Below, piece after piece: positions 1 to 8,785 of a stretch of 10,651 bases of DNA. The DNA comes from Echinostoma caproni. Lineage: Eukaryota; Platyhelminthes; Trematoda; Plagiorchiida; Echinostomatidae. The notes below the pieces were generated by a model. The model was not told the DNA's origin. It saw nothing but the letters and a program-made list of their open reading frames with translations, and did no database searches. The position numbers and the translations under genes were made by a program. How positions within the stretch are numbered: position 1 is the first letter of the stretch; every line of letters starts with the position of its first letter. The stretch is taken from contig UZAN01000334.1 of NCBI GenBank assembly GCA_900618425.1, positions 1 through 10,651 on the forward strand, written 5' to 3'.

Positions 1-2
1 TT

Positions 3-525
3 TTACGGGGCACGGGATTTCAAAGTGGAGGCCGTACAGTATTCGAGCCTTTGACTTCTTTTATGGGCCACGTCTCTCAGCGTCTCTAACCAAGGACAAT
101 CATCATCCCTTGGGCCCAACCTGGAAGGTGGGCTGTACCAATCGAAGCCAAACCGGAAGGTAGCTTCTTCATACCTCTACGCCTTGTCATGGTCTGACCG
201 GCACACCGCTTCTTCCAAACTTTCCGGCATGTGCAAAAGAGCACGAAAAAAGTAGTCAATAGGCAGGCTTTGGCAATAAGTGACCAATCCATCCGAGGCG
301 GTATAGAGCGATTACTTCTGTTAGAGAAGGAATCTCCACTCCAAACACACGACGACGAATTTCGTCATTGCTCATCTGATGTTCCCACCAGACACGAGCG
401 ATGATTCGGAAACTTCGGTGGTCGAATACAGAAAATTGATTAGTATCCTCCGTTCGAAGAGGCCAAGTCTCGCAACCGTAAATCAGAACACCACAAACTG
501 CGGTGAAGTACACCCGCCCTTAGTG
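3..525 (-). pseudogene. RTE C-terminal domain after the reverse transcriptase, frameshifted
   Basis: This is the segment that follows the polymerase in RTE proteins. It reads VYFTAVCGVLIYGCETWPL, then FSVFDHRSFRIIARVWWEHQ, MSNDEIRRRVFG and LGWIGHL (256-513). A shift near 220-255 leads to VWKKRCAGQTMTRRRGMKKL and GLASIGTAHLPGW (about 110-225). A last shift near 108 gives the tail WLETLRDVAHKRSQ, ending with a TAA at bases 3-5. The order and spacing match full-length trematode RTE proteins, so the C-terminus looks complete apart from three frame changes. Its role is not well defined in RTE proteins. The plus-strand frames across this stretch are shadows of it. Confidence 0.88.
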
Positions 526-1802
526 GATATTCATGGCGGTGTCACAGGTGGCCTAGGTTGGCGGAAGCTGCTCTAGCTTTCTTTATTCGTGCTGTGATTT
601 CCTGTTCAACACCAGCACCAGCTGCGATTAAGCTCCCGAGGTACGTGAATATTTCAACTACTTCTAGCTGATCACCACAGAAGTTGAGAGCAGGCACATG
701 CTCCTGCTAGTCTTGAACAGGCAATTTGCAATTCGAAGGTGCAAAGCACATACTTTATCTCGATACCTCGATTGCCAAGCGGTTAAAGCGTCTTGGATTT
801 ATCGTGTGTTGTTAACCAGCAATTCAATGCCATCGGCATATTCTAATTGGAGGACTCTGTTCCCTGGGAGGAGTTTGACTCCTCCGCTTGCTAGACCAGA
901 TAACGCATTCTGTTTAACATCTTCTATGAAAAAGTTGAAAAGAAATACGAATACCAGGCAATTTTGTCAGACTCCCCTGGAAACGACGAAGGGTGGCGAA
1001 ATCTGGCCATAGACCTTAACCCAACCTTCGGTATGACAATTCAACACTTTGAGGATCGACGTATACTTCTCAGGTACTCCTTTCCTGAACATACGGTTCT
1101 TATCTAAAGAGTCAAAGGCCGAGTGGATGTTGGAGAATACAATGATAGTTGATCTTTGCTAGCCAGTACGGTGCTCTATCAGCTGTCGGAGAGTGAACAT
1201 TTGATCCATGCATCCACGACCAGCGCAAAACCCAGACTGCTCCTCGCGGGTATGCTCCTCACTCGTAGTGTACAATCGGCAGAGAATCACGGACACCGGC
1301 AACTTTGACGCTACCGGCGTATACCCTCACGATTGGCACAGTCTTTGCGCGGGACCACTTTGAAGATGGGGAGGACAATATTTTCCCCGCATGAAGAGGG
1401 GACCTGCTCAATGTTTCAAACTTTAGGGAACATAACTTGTTTTCTAATAAGCTTTATTCCACTATACTTAAATGGAGTAGGGGGACGGCAATCGAAGCCC
1501 GGCGCTTTGTGACGTTGCAAGGCTCAGATCTCCCAACGGAATTCTACCTCAGAAGGTGGGTCGGTTATGGCAGACCACGGGGCTGTGTGCGTAGCTGACA
1601 CTGGTGGCCAACTAAAAGAAGCTTTAAATTGCTCGACCCAGTGTGTAAGAGGTCGCTGTTGATTGTGAATTGGCCGACCGGCAGCTTTGCAGACCACGTT
1701 GCTTATACTCACGGCTTTCCTACCGATGACTCGGATGAGATGGAATAGGTTACGGGAATTTGCCGTGGCGTTGTCAGATTCGAGAGAAGTGATCCAGTGC
1801 AA
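526..1802 (-). pseudogene. RTE linker and reverse transcriptase domain, inactivated
   Basis: The linker (NLFHLIRVIGRKAVSI, then GRPIHNQQR, WVEQFKASFSWP) is open from 1802 to a TGA at 1524-1526 and continues in frame with ALQRHKAPGFD and IVLPIFKVVPRKDCANREGI. A frameshift near 1320 leads to TPVASKLPVSVIL, EEQSGFCAGRGCMDQ, MFTLRQLIEH, stop (1159-1161), FSNIHSAFDSLDKNRMF, KGVPEKY, then SRGV-stop(967-969)-QNCLVF, FNFFIEDV and LEYADGIELL. Motif A has Asn where the family has the metal-binding Asp (codon 1129-1131), and motif C is YADG instead of YADD (codon 829-831). After a further shift near 750-790, the thumb region reads MCFAPSNCKL, GDQLEVVEIFTYLGSLIAAG and ITARIKKARAASANLGHL, with Trp codons turned to stops. 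An active enzyme would copy element RNA into the nicked target. The loss of two of the three catalytic Asp rules out activity. Confidence 0.9.
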
Positions 1803-2530
1803 TCTGCAGTCTTGTATGCACCCCCGCCATATGTGACTGATAACTCTGTGGTCAATTTGTGTCCGCCTCTGATTCGAAGAGATCGAAAGCCAAATGGCGT
1901 ACCGATAGTTGGAACATCTGAATATCCTATGAGCGAGGAAAAGGCGGTGGTCCGAAAACAGCCAAAAGCCTTTTCCCCACTTCCAAGCGAGGCGAATCTA
2001 ATTCGAAAGGAAATCTCACACGTGCCTCACTTGAAGTCATGCGATCTACCCTAGCATCCATTTCTCATGCTAAAATCACGATATCATCCCGAATCGCTTT
2101 AGGCAAGAAGTCGTGTAGGTTACGGTAAAACTCATCTTTGACTGTATCGGGGCGGCAGTCCGTTGGGGCGTACGCCGACAGGACAAACATATTTTGTCTA
2201 TCGGGGCAACGATTGTTTACCTTACACGAACCTCTGTACACACCACTGTACACAACCTACTGTCGACTGGGAATCAGTCCAGGAGCGAGGCTTCAGCTGT
2301 CTCAATGAGAGCCACACCAACGCCAGCAAGACCGTAAGCCGCAGCCACAGTGTCCTCACTGAGGCGGAAGTGAAACTTCACTGATGGGTTTGATGGGGAC
2401 ATCAATCGGATAAGAGAGCTGGATTGTTGAATGGGAGACACACACATTGATGGCTAGGGTCTCGAGCCTACGAGCTTGGCCGGCCTGTTGTCCAATATGC
2501 ATCATAATGCGCGCATTAAATGTGGCTAGC
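1779..2530 (-). pseudogene. RTE endonuclease domain (APE-type), inactivated fragment
   Basis: This domain would nick the genomic target to prime reverse transcription. It starts with FKLATFNARIMMHIGQQAG (about 2473-2530), where Asn of the TFN motif survives. The next catalytic block, expected as VSETR in this family, reads VSHST, so the Glu has become His (codon 2431-2433). A second frame follows, reading AAAYGLAGVGVAL and EASLLD-stop-FPVDSRLC (Trp codon to TGA). A third frame holds FVLSAYAPTDCRPDTVKDEF (about 2140-2200). The GDxN block appears as stop-Glu-Met-Asp at 2056-2067. The C-terminal part reads RRTQIDHRVISHIWRGCIQD (about 1805-1865) and then SLESD, after which the catalytic SDH and what follows are missing. 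Three catalytic sites are therefore lost and the enzyme cannot work. Residue assignments rest on remembered family proteins. Confidence 0.85.
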
Positions 2531-2942
2531 TTGAATGAGCATCGAGGGTAAAGAAAGGAATAAGTTGGTCGAGTAACTGGTGAAACTTGGACGGCAGTTG
2601 ACGTAGTACATGACAGAACAGCGGCAGAGTTTTCATCTGAGGCACTGCTGTTAGCTCGATCGACCGTGAAAGAGGGCGGCTTAAGATAATGAAGGTGGCA
2701 TGGGGGAAGGCTGGAGGGACATCAGTGTGTGTACGGTAAAGAGAGTGTTTGTCTCCTGTCGCAGAAATGGTACATTGAATGCGTATAGAAATCAAAGATT
2801 TATCGTTTCTAGTGTTGTGGGCTGTTGTACTACATCGTCGCTCGGTCCAGAGTAGTCCTTGCTCGAATGCGCGCTCTAATGTTTGCTCAACCAAGCGCGG
2901 ACTGCAAGGCAGCAGCGATATTCCAGATGAGCCGTTGGCCAG
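2526..2942 (-). pseudogene. Open frame directly upstream of the endonuclease, possible RTE N-terminal extension
   Basis: A minus-strand frame of about 139 codons runs between stops with no interruption. No ATG opens it; the usable near-cognate start is a TTG at 2892-2894. Its last residues, FHQLLDQLIPFFTLDAHSS, sit next to FKLATFN of the endonuclease, which continues one frame away, so a single small frameshift would join them. The protein is rich in Ser, Thr and Pro with no membrane segment and no zinc-binding pattern that I can see. By position it could be the N-terminal extension or short first ORF of the retrotransposon. It could also be 5' UTR that happens to be open. I do not recognise a domain in it. 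Confidence 0.4.
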
Positions 2943-3085
2943 GATTCAATTCATTTTCCTCCTTTTAAAACTTGCCCAACAATAGAATTCGACAAGGGCA
3001 ATGGCCATATTTAGTGGAGGGTCACATTCGCTACGTCACACCGCTGTCCACAGATATGTGTTGTGTTCTGTACGGAGCACTCGTG

Positions 3086-3283
3086 TCAAGAGGTAAACAC
3101 GCCACATCGTCGTACGCTGCCGCTGATCGTCCGCTTGTTCGGAGGGCCGAAGCCCTTCTTGTTCACGGTTAGCCGTGAGATGACGACCGTTCCCCTATCC
3201 GCGATCAGGGGAAGCTCTTGGTAGCATACAGCTCTGCTCTCACGAGACTCTGCTCTCCCGTATGTTTTGCTGCATCTAGTCAC
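3086..3283 (-). other. GC-rich 5' region of the retrotransposon, small open frame
   Basis: This stretch is clearly richer in G, C and CpG than the DNA beyond 3380, and continues the composition of the element. A 65-codon minus frame covers it (beginning MTRCSKTYGRAESRESRAV in that reading), but nothing identifies it as a real protein. It also contains the cluster of three hairpins. I read it as 5' UTR or extreme 5' coding part of the RTE copy. The exact element start is not visible. Confidence 0.35.
3141..3213 (-). other. Cluster of three RNA hairpins in the 5' region of the RTE element
   Basis: Three inverted repeats lie within 73 bases. The first (3141-3158) has a core stem AGGGC/GCCCT, extendable by a G-T and a G-C pair; in the element RNA its loop is the very stable cUUCGg tetraloop. 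The second (3163-3178) is TCACGG/CCGTGA around a 4-base loop. The third (3190-3213) pairs TTCCCCTATC with GATCAGGGGAA apart from one bulged C and a 3-base loop. In old neutral sequence such stems should have decayed, so they may mark a structured RNA leader. Confidence 0.5.
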
Positions 3284-3300
3284 AACAGACCTGTTTGGTT

Positions 3301-6140
3301 TGATGCCTCAGGTGTTTCTGCGATCGTCTGATTTAATCACACTCCATCAAGGTTGCTCTCACTGAATGGAAAGTGCCATTTATGCTGTCGGATTCCATCA
3401 GGGTTTTATGTTTGCTGAAATCGTCTATAATGTACACGTTGAGGAGCAGCAGTGTGACAATGATCATGACTTATCCAGGTACTATCGTTTAAAGTCTTTT
3501 CCTCTCAAACAGTTCAGGAATATCCCAGTCTCTCATGTAACTGGCTGATGACTCCAGCCCGTGATAAATGTACAATAAATTTAACTGCGACTTGTGATTT
3601 TATGCAAAATAATCGACAGATTTTCAACAGTACGCTTTGATAGCTGTGCGGGAAACAGTGCACGTCAAAGATTTGATTACTTTGGGAATTGTGCAACTAC
3701 ATTGGTAATAACTACTCAAACTATTTTACAAAATAAAGGAATAAATCTCCTCAAAATCCAAACGAACATTTAAAACATTTGTGATATCTCCGTCTCCCGT
3801 TAGGGATAGCAATTCACTCCATGTATCTAGTCGTGGAGTTTCCAAAGATCACGTGATATCATCATGTATCATTTCACCATAGTTCACGCGCGTTTTGTGT
3901 TTTCACATCGTGAAAGCAACAGATATTCACTAAATTGAGCTAATAAAGTCAAACATGAACCACGAGGTGCCCTCGAGGTCATTGCAACGAGGGATAGATT
4001 TGTTGATAATGTTCACAGAAAATAATCTGTGAGAAGAAATACTTCGACTGAGTGACGGTTTGTCAGACGGCATGACTACCACCATGATGTCAAATCATGC
4101 ATTGCCTGTCACAATCTCCCACCAACGTGACTGAGTGAATCCAAGAGATATCTGATTTACAGTGAACGAGCAATATAACTGCATTGCCGCGATCCCTCAA
4201 GATAATAATCACCTGATGCCCCATGAGTACCTTCCATTACTTTCTGTTCGACAAACATGTCTCATGTGTGTCCGAGCATTCGTATTCATCTGAGGGCTTT
4301 CACAAGGGTGAATTAGGAACAGAATAACATAGTTCGAAGTGCGAGCAAAACATCTTATTAAAGAATTTTATTAATGTGTTTGACAGTTTAATTAAAACTT
4401 ATTGAATACTTATTTTCTGCAATAATTTTCCATTGGGCCTTTACTAGTCTAGTCTTAAGCGGCTGGTGCTGCGATGGCCTACGTACAGGTCAAACTAGAG
4501 TAGTACCCTACTCGATTATGTGGCTCTAAATATTGTGCTATATAGATATTGCCAAAGTTAGGTCCTGTAAATAAAAGAATATCACAACCCATTAAAGGGC
4601 TTCAGAATAATTTACCAATTGTAACGTGCAGGGAACTTGTTTTCAAGACACCGTTTCTGGGTTCATTGAATTTATTTCAACACCCTTATTATTATTGGTA
4701 ATAACAGTATTAACTGACATGAGCTGAATCAATATGGAAATAACTTTATCCTCACCAAACGTCCAGCTGATCAAATGGAAGTCTACTTAGAAAAGCTCAC
4801 TGTTGTTTTATACCTGACTGAGAGAACAGGATGTTCATCGAGCATGTCGTTCATTGTAATTTAAATTATTATATTTCACGAATAAATGACATCTTGATAA
4901 GCACCTGGGTGCGGTGCAAACACCAAGAACTTTATGTGCTTTCATTTTGCTTATACACCAGAGAATTGTACAATTGATTTTTTGAAGAAAATTAATTATT
5001 TTTACGTTAGCTAACGATAACTGATGCTATTCATTTCACATGGAGTCTATTGAATAGAGTAATTTTCCGTCGTTTCCGGGAAAAAAATATGATTACAGGA
5101 AATTTGTTTTATGGTAGTTGAAACTCATTTACAAGGGGACGCTCAGTAGTGCTCCTATAGTAATGTGCACAAAGTTCTATTTATCAGTTATGTTAGCTGA
5201 ACACTATCATAAGTAGTTATAGTCTGTGATGATGACCGATCACCAACAAATTTGACATCTTTCTACTAGTAAGCATTCAACCGCCTCTTCCTCCCAAATA
5301 ACTTCAGATGGCGGAAAGTTCTTCGCTCGCCTGTATTTCTCATTTGTCTAGAAAAGTGTCTGACAATTATTGATATTCTCTTTCTGTGAGCTGGAGTTTG
5401 ACATCAAAAGATGTGGAGAACATTTTTTGAAAGACAAACGATATGCTGAACAAGCTTGTTTTTGTATTTTCGTTTCGAGATATTTACAGCTGTGTGTTTA
5501 AATATAATATATAAATATATGTGATTGGTCCATTGAGAATGTTTGTGCAATGTCTGTCAAGTTTAATGGGGACGATTCGAAGAATGAAATGTTTGATGGC
5601 TATTTTGTTTGTCCTTTTTTTGTATTCTATTTCTCATATTCTTGTTTTTCCATTCCTACGGTTCTCGTCCATTAACTGTTTTTATTTGAGTTTGGGCAAA
5701 AGACTGCCTTCACAGTCTCTCAAGCCGTATGCATATGATAACAATGTGTAAATTTATACGCAACATCGTTTTTTACAGGATTGTCATAATGATTTCGACA
5801 TCCGTTGTGAAGAGTCAAACACCCATCTCAATGCCATTGAATACAAACAACAATACACGCAGATTTGTAGGTATGCGTATATAGGTTTATATTGATTGAT
5901 ACGGCAATGGTTCTACTCCCCTGACTCAATTGGAGTCTTTTCATTTTTTATATATTCGGTAAAGTATCTAACAAATCAACTTAGACTTTTCTCACTTTAG
6001 GTTGTCCCTCACTAGCTTTATCAAATGTCGTCTTCCATGTACTGCTTGGCTTAGCTTTATTCAAAAGTAATGCAGATAATTATATATCGCAATGAGGGTT
6101 TTCGTTGTCGACAAATGAAAGCACATGAATATTATGCAAT
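3301..6140. other. AT-rich non-coding stretch, nothing recognised
   Basis: I find no conserved domain, RNA gene or transposon protein here. Open frames are short, such as 5521-5751 on the plus strand, which is hydrophobic and T-rich and starts in a TATA-like A/T run (5503-5520). A 6-base inverted repeat GAGTAG/CTACTC with loop TACC is at 4498-4513, and ATCACGTGAT, a 10-base palindrome with an E-box centre, is near 3847-3856. A good splice acceptor context (pyrimidines then TTTAG) ends at 6000 but leads only to a 31-codon frame. The best reading is intron or intergenic DNA. Confidence 0.6.
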
Positions 6141-6235
6141 GGATCGTGAGTTCAAATTCTGGACGGGACGGTAGATACGCACTACCGATCAGCTATAATA
6201 AGAGCGAAACTCGAGTCAAGTGCTTCCGAGAATGT
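6141..6235 (+). repeat. SINE-like relic with B box and hammerhead, Sm-alpha type
   Basis: The stretch reads ATCGTGAGTTCAAATTCTGG (B-box-like, 6143-6162), GACGGGACGGTAGATACGC (6162-6180) and then a hammerhead-like fold ending in AGTGCTTCC (6219-6227). I recognise this order as that of hammerhead-bearing short repeats of schistosomes and other flukes (the Sm-alpha group), in which a tRNA-like promoter for RNA polymerase III precedes the ribozyme. The upstream A-box half is not recognisable and the downstream tail beyond about 6235 has drifted, so both ends are uncertain. The copy lies alone in AT-rich DNA with no gene next to it. Confidence 0.6.
6179..6223 (+). ncRNA. Degraded hammerhead ribozyme motif
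   Basis: Stem I is GCACT (6179-6183) paired with AGTGC (6219-6223). The core expected as CTGATGA reads CCGATCA (6185-6191), so the U4 and the catalytic G8 positions are changed. Stem II lies in 6192-6205 (GCT...AGC around an A/T-rich loop). The second core strand GAAA (6206-6209) is intact. Stem III is the perfect 8-base palindrome ACTCGAGT (6209-6216) with no loop, and the expected cleavage site GTC ends at 6217. The order of parts is that of a type I hammerhead. With the core changes it should not cleave, unless another pairing rescues it. The motif identification is mine by eye. Confidence 0.55.
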
Positions 6236-6860
6236 GTTTGAATCGATGAACTGATGATTGCGCATGAAGATAAACTCTGAAGGATAGTCAGATCGAATGA
6301 AAATTAATTATCTCACACCAATACTCACAAATAACTGTGAACCAAATTAGATAAATTTTATCAATATAACTTTATATAATCCAGAAGCACTATTAATGGA
6401 CGCATACGATTGTTCTTATAGGCTATAATTTTGGATAATTCATGAGTTGCTTTCCTTATACTTCACAGTACTTGGGGAAAATGCTAAGACTATCTGGATA
6501 TGTGATTTCGTTCGCTTTGGAAACAGTCACAGCTATCTGAACCAAACCTGCTCACCTTAGTTTGAATTTGGAACCATCAGCATTGTGTTGTTATTTTCGA
6601 TAACAGTAAGAGCGTTAACGCGAGGCACTTTCCATGGCCCCTTGAGACAAACTTTCACAGGTTTACGGTGTAACTGATTGAGATGGTTAAGCCAAGTGAA
6701 ATGTTACTACTATTCTAATCGAAATTTTTTTCTTCTAATCTGCGACAAATATGACTGAATACACTGAAGCACATACAAAAATGCTTTCTGAATAATGAAT
6801 TCAGTTGGTTAGAAATTCGTCTGATTATCTGTATAATCAGACTACCTACATAATAGTTTC
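6236..6860. other. AT-rich non-coding stretch with one strong hairpin
   Basis: No reading frame or RNA gene is visible. The only structure that stands out is the perfect 10-base inverted repeat at 6819-6842, just before a candidate exon on the minus strand. Confidence 0.55.
6819..6842. repeat. Perfect 10-bp inverted repeat with 4-base loop
   Basis: The arms GTCTGATTAT (6819-6828) and ATAATCAGAC (6833-6842) pair without a mismatch around the loop CTGT. A perfect 10-bp stem with such a short loop is unlikely at any given site, but the sequence is AT-rich and one instance in 10 kb is possible. It is not followed by a T run, and terminators of that type do not apply in an animal genome. Confidence 0.6.
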
Positions 6861-6864
6861 TTAC

Positions 6865-7073
6865 CTATTACGCTTCACGTCATTCATATTCGTGGTTCTC
6901 GACACACGGCTAACACGCAAGGTGAAAAAGTGGACCAGTGAATTAGGTATATGCAGTGACTGGGCAATTGTGGTCATTGCATAGCTCCATCTCTTGTTGG
7001 TTTGCACGACCAGACTTGCGTGTTGAGACATTGGCAAACCATGATAAATTTCAGCAGACAACGGCGCGCTCAT
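6865..7073 (-). CDS. Candidate exon, possible first coding exon of an unknown minus-strand gene
   Basis: A minus frame opens with ATG at 7071-7073 in a fair context (AAAATGAGC) and stays open for 69 codons to AATAG, followed by GTAAGAAAC, a near-ideal splice donor; the stop TAA lies inside that donor. It begins MSAPLSAEIYHGLPMSQHAS and ends with an Arg- and Asn-rich stretch. GC content is visibly higher than in both flanks. The frame is also open upstream to about 7155, where CTATTTTCTCTGAG would serve as an acceptor, so it could equally be an internal exon. I recognise no family. A chance open frame next to a chance donor is a real alternative. Confidence 0.25.
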
Positions 7074-7155
7074 TTTAACAGACAGTGAGTGCAATCGAGG
7101 CAGCAGTACAAACAGTCTTCTCAGAGAAAATAGCCAGTTTACAGATAGTTATTGT

Positions 7156-8275
7156 TGTTTGACGTTGGAAAACCTCCTATACCTATCTGACACCTCGTTA
7201 TGAAAGTACAGCCATCCACGCAACATTCCGCTAGTTTCTTTAATGTTTCCTGTATCTTAGTAGGTGTTTAAACGTTTACCGAATTTTGTGATTGTATCCC
7301 ATGCCGAGGACACGGACCAGGGATAATTGGGAATTTTACAAGGTCTCAAAGTTCTCATGACACTCACAAAGCAGTTAATTCGCAGTTATTACAATACAGT
7401 ATGTTAAATTCCGTTCTAAGGACAGCTTTTATGGGCATCTGTGTATTATACAACACACATCCTGAGTGAATGTAAACTTAAAACACAATGTTTTAAAACT
7501 ATTCAGCTTCTGTTTGTAATAACTTTAGGTTCATTCAAAGCAAATTTTGTTTAAACTCGGCATATTGTTTCATCGGCTCCAATCACCGCACTTTTTATAA
7601 TCAACGTTCGTTGTTTGGGTGAAGTCTGGTGAACATGTTTATTACTGGCTTCATTTTTGAAATTACAATGTTATAGAAAACCGTTCAATGATATTTCCAT
7701 AACATAACTGGAGCACGTACAACATTAGAAAAACCTCTTCAAAATGGTATTCCGAAAGTTGGTTTCTGTGTAATTATTTATTTATATCGACGTAGTCTGT
7801 TGGGTACTCCAAATGTTGCTCAAAACGCGTATTCTTTATTTGGAACCATGGCTTCCGTGTATTTTTTATTTCCTAAACATGGAACAGGGTTATTCACGTG
7901 TATTGAGGTAAAGGTAAACAAAGAATGTGCACCACATACCTCACCCTACTAACCATCCGGCGCAAAAAGCAGGCAACACAGGAGAGGATGGGAAGTGATA
8001 TGGAGTTCATCCCTTCGCTAAGCACTGCCGGATCAAAGAAAGAGGAGCACCAAACGGAAGAGCACGTTCATAGAGGCAAATCACCCAGTCCGTCGATGTG
8101 CACGCTCGTTTGTTGCTAATACATGCAAACATGCGCCTTACTGGGACATAGACTACACGATTTACAATAGAGCAAGCGGGAATAGCCCAAACGAGAGTTC
8201 AAGGGGAAGCAAACGGGGTGTTAAACAATTCAACTTAAGGACCGCTGCGAAATGAATAATAATCAGTTATATTGA
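7156..8275. other. Non-coding stretch, slightly GC-richer after 7920
   Basis: From 7156 to about 7920 the DNA is AT-rich without a supported feature, except an 8-base inverted repeat TTAAAACA/TGTTTTAA at 7478-7496. From about 7920 to 8300 the composition shifts to more G, C and purine on the plus strand, which often marks old repeat DNA. A 64-codon plus frame at 7925-8119 falls there, but I recognise neither its protein nor a repeat family. Confidence 0.5.
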
Positions 8276-8541
8276 ACGGGACACGCAGATCTAAAATGCA
8301 CGCACGAGGGAAAGATTTGCTGGTTGCACAATGTCATTGAAACAAGTATACTGTCTATAGATCAAAAGTTACCCCGAAGGGACAGCAGCAATGCTCGAAC
8401 GCAGACTGTTTTGAGACACGGTTGTATCATAGTATGCAGTATAAACGTGAAGACGAGAGTACTGACCGCTGTGGGTGAACAGATTGGAATGCGTCCATTG
8501 AAATTCATCGAATTTGTCAAGGTGCAGTGGTTGGCTGGGAA
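8276..8541 (+). CDS. Weak candidate exon ending at a splice donor
   Basis: The plus frame is open from 8276 to a TGA at 8543-8545 that lies within GTGAGT (8542-8547), a consensus donor. The predicted peptide contains LRHGCIIVCSINVKTRVLT and KFIEFVKVQWLAG. There is no convincing acceptor; CTGTCTATAG near 8351-8360 is the best. The opposite strand is also open over much of this stretch (a 107-codon minus frame, 8369-8692), which weakens both. I recognise no domain. Confidence 0.15.
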
Positions 8542-8785
8542 GTGAGTATGAAATAATCGAGAAGCGGTGGTCAAAACGTGATCTAAGCAGCAGATACATA
8601 TAATACAACGCCAGAATAGGCTTGAACGGGCCGAGGGTACTAATATGAAACTTGGTAAATGTTGAATTCAATGATATGGTGAAGTTTTCCAAATCGATTG
8701 GTTATTAAATTACTTACAACTGAAAATGAAAGGGTTATTATGGTTTCCAGCTAATAATCGATACGTAATTTTAGGTAATTCATAC

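Larger units (their letters stand above)
1..3300 (-). mobile_element. Decayed RTE-clade non-LTR retrotransposon, 3' UTR cut off by window edge
   Basis: Minus-strand translation, pieced from all three frames, gives the RTE domain order: APE-type endonuclease, linker, reverse transcriptase and C-terminal domain. Recognisable blocks include FKLATFN, SAYAPTD, QIDH, KAPGFD, SAFDSLD, FLFNFFIEDV, LEYADG, YGCETWPL and HLPGW. These are seen directly; the clade assignment comes from known RTE proteins (SFLFN/YADD style and the YGCETW tail, which CR1 elements lack). At least seven stops and about seven frame changes show it is long dead. The region is richer in GC than the DNA beyond about 3380. A length near 3.3 kb fits RTE elements. 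The 5' boundary near 3300 is inferred only from composition; the ORF stop is at bases 3-5, so the 3' UTR and target-site duplication are not visible. Such elements insert by target-primed reverse transcription. Confidence 0.9.

Noticed and set aside
776..805. Sequence like a tRNA D-arm (CCAAGCGGTTAAAGCGTC) on the plus strand
   Set aside because: It has no acceptor stem, anticodon arm or B box around it, and the minus strand encodes the reverse transcriptase thumb start (RLAIEVSR) at this place.
379..1012. Plus-strand open frames at 379-576 and 698-1012 as genes
   Set aside because: They are antisense to clear reverse transcriptase and C-terminal domain sequence on the minus strand.
2163..2384. 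Plus-strand 73-codon frame
   Set aside because: It is the antisense of the endonuclease relic, which has far stronger protein similarity.
3366..3548. Plus-strand 60-codon frame starting with ATG
   Set aside because: No family, no splice signals, and a minus frame overlaps it; its length is ordinary for chance.
3544..3575. CTGATGA as a hammerhead core
   Set aside because: No stem II and no GAAA strand follow; only the 7-base core word is present.
5521..5751. Plus-strand 76-codon hydrophobic frame as a membrane protein
   Set aside because: T-rich DNA gives Phe, Leu and Ile codons by composition; it lacks a recognisable family and splice context.
5993..6093. Strong acceptor (CTTTTCTCACTTTAG) followed by a 31-codon frame
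   Set aside because: The peptide is short and hydrophobic and ends at a stop without a polyadenylation signal nearby; not enough to call an exon.
6248..6275. Second CTGATGA followed by GAAG after the SINE relic
   Set aside because: The bases between form only a loop-less TGCGCA and there is no matching stem I or stem III.
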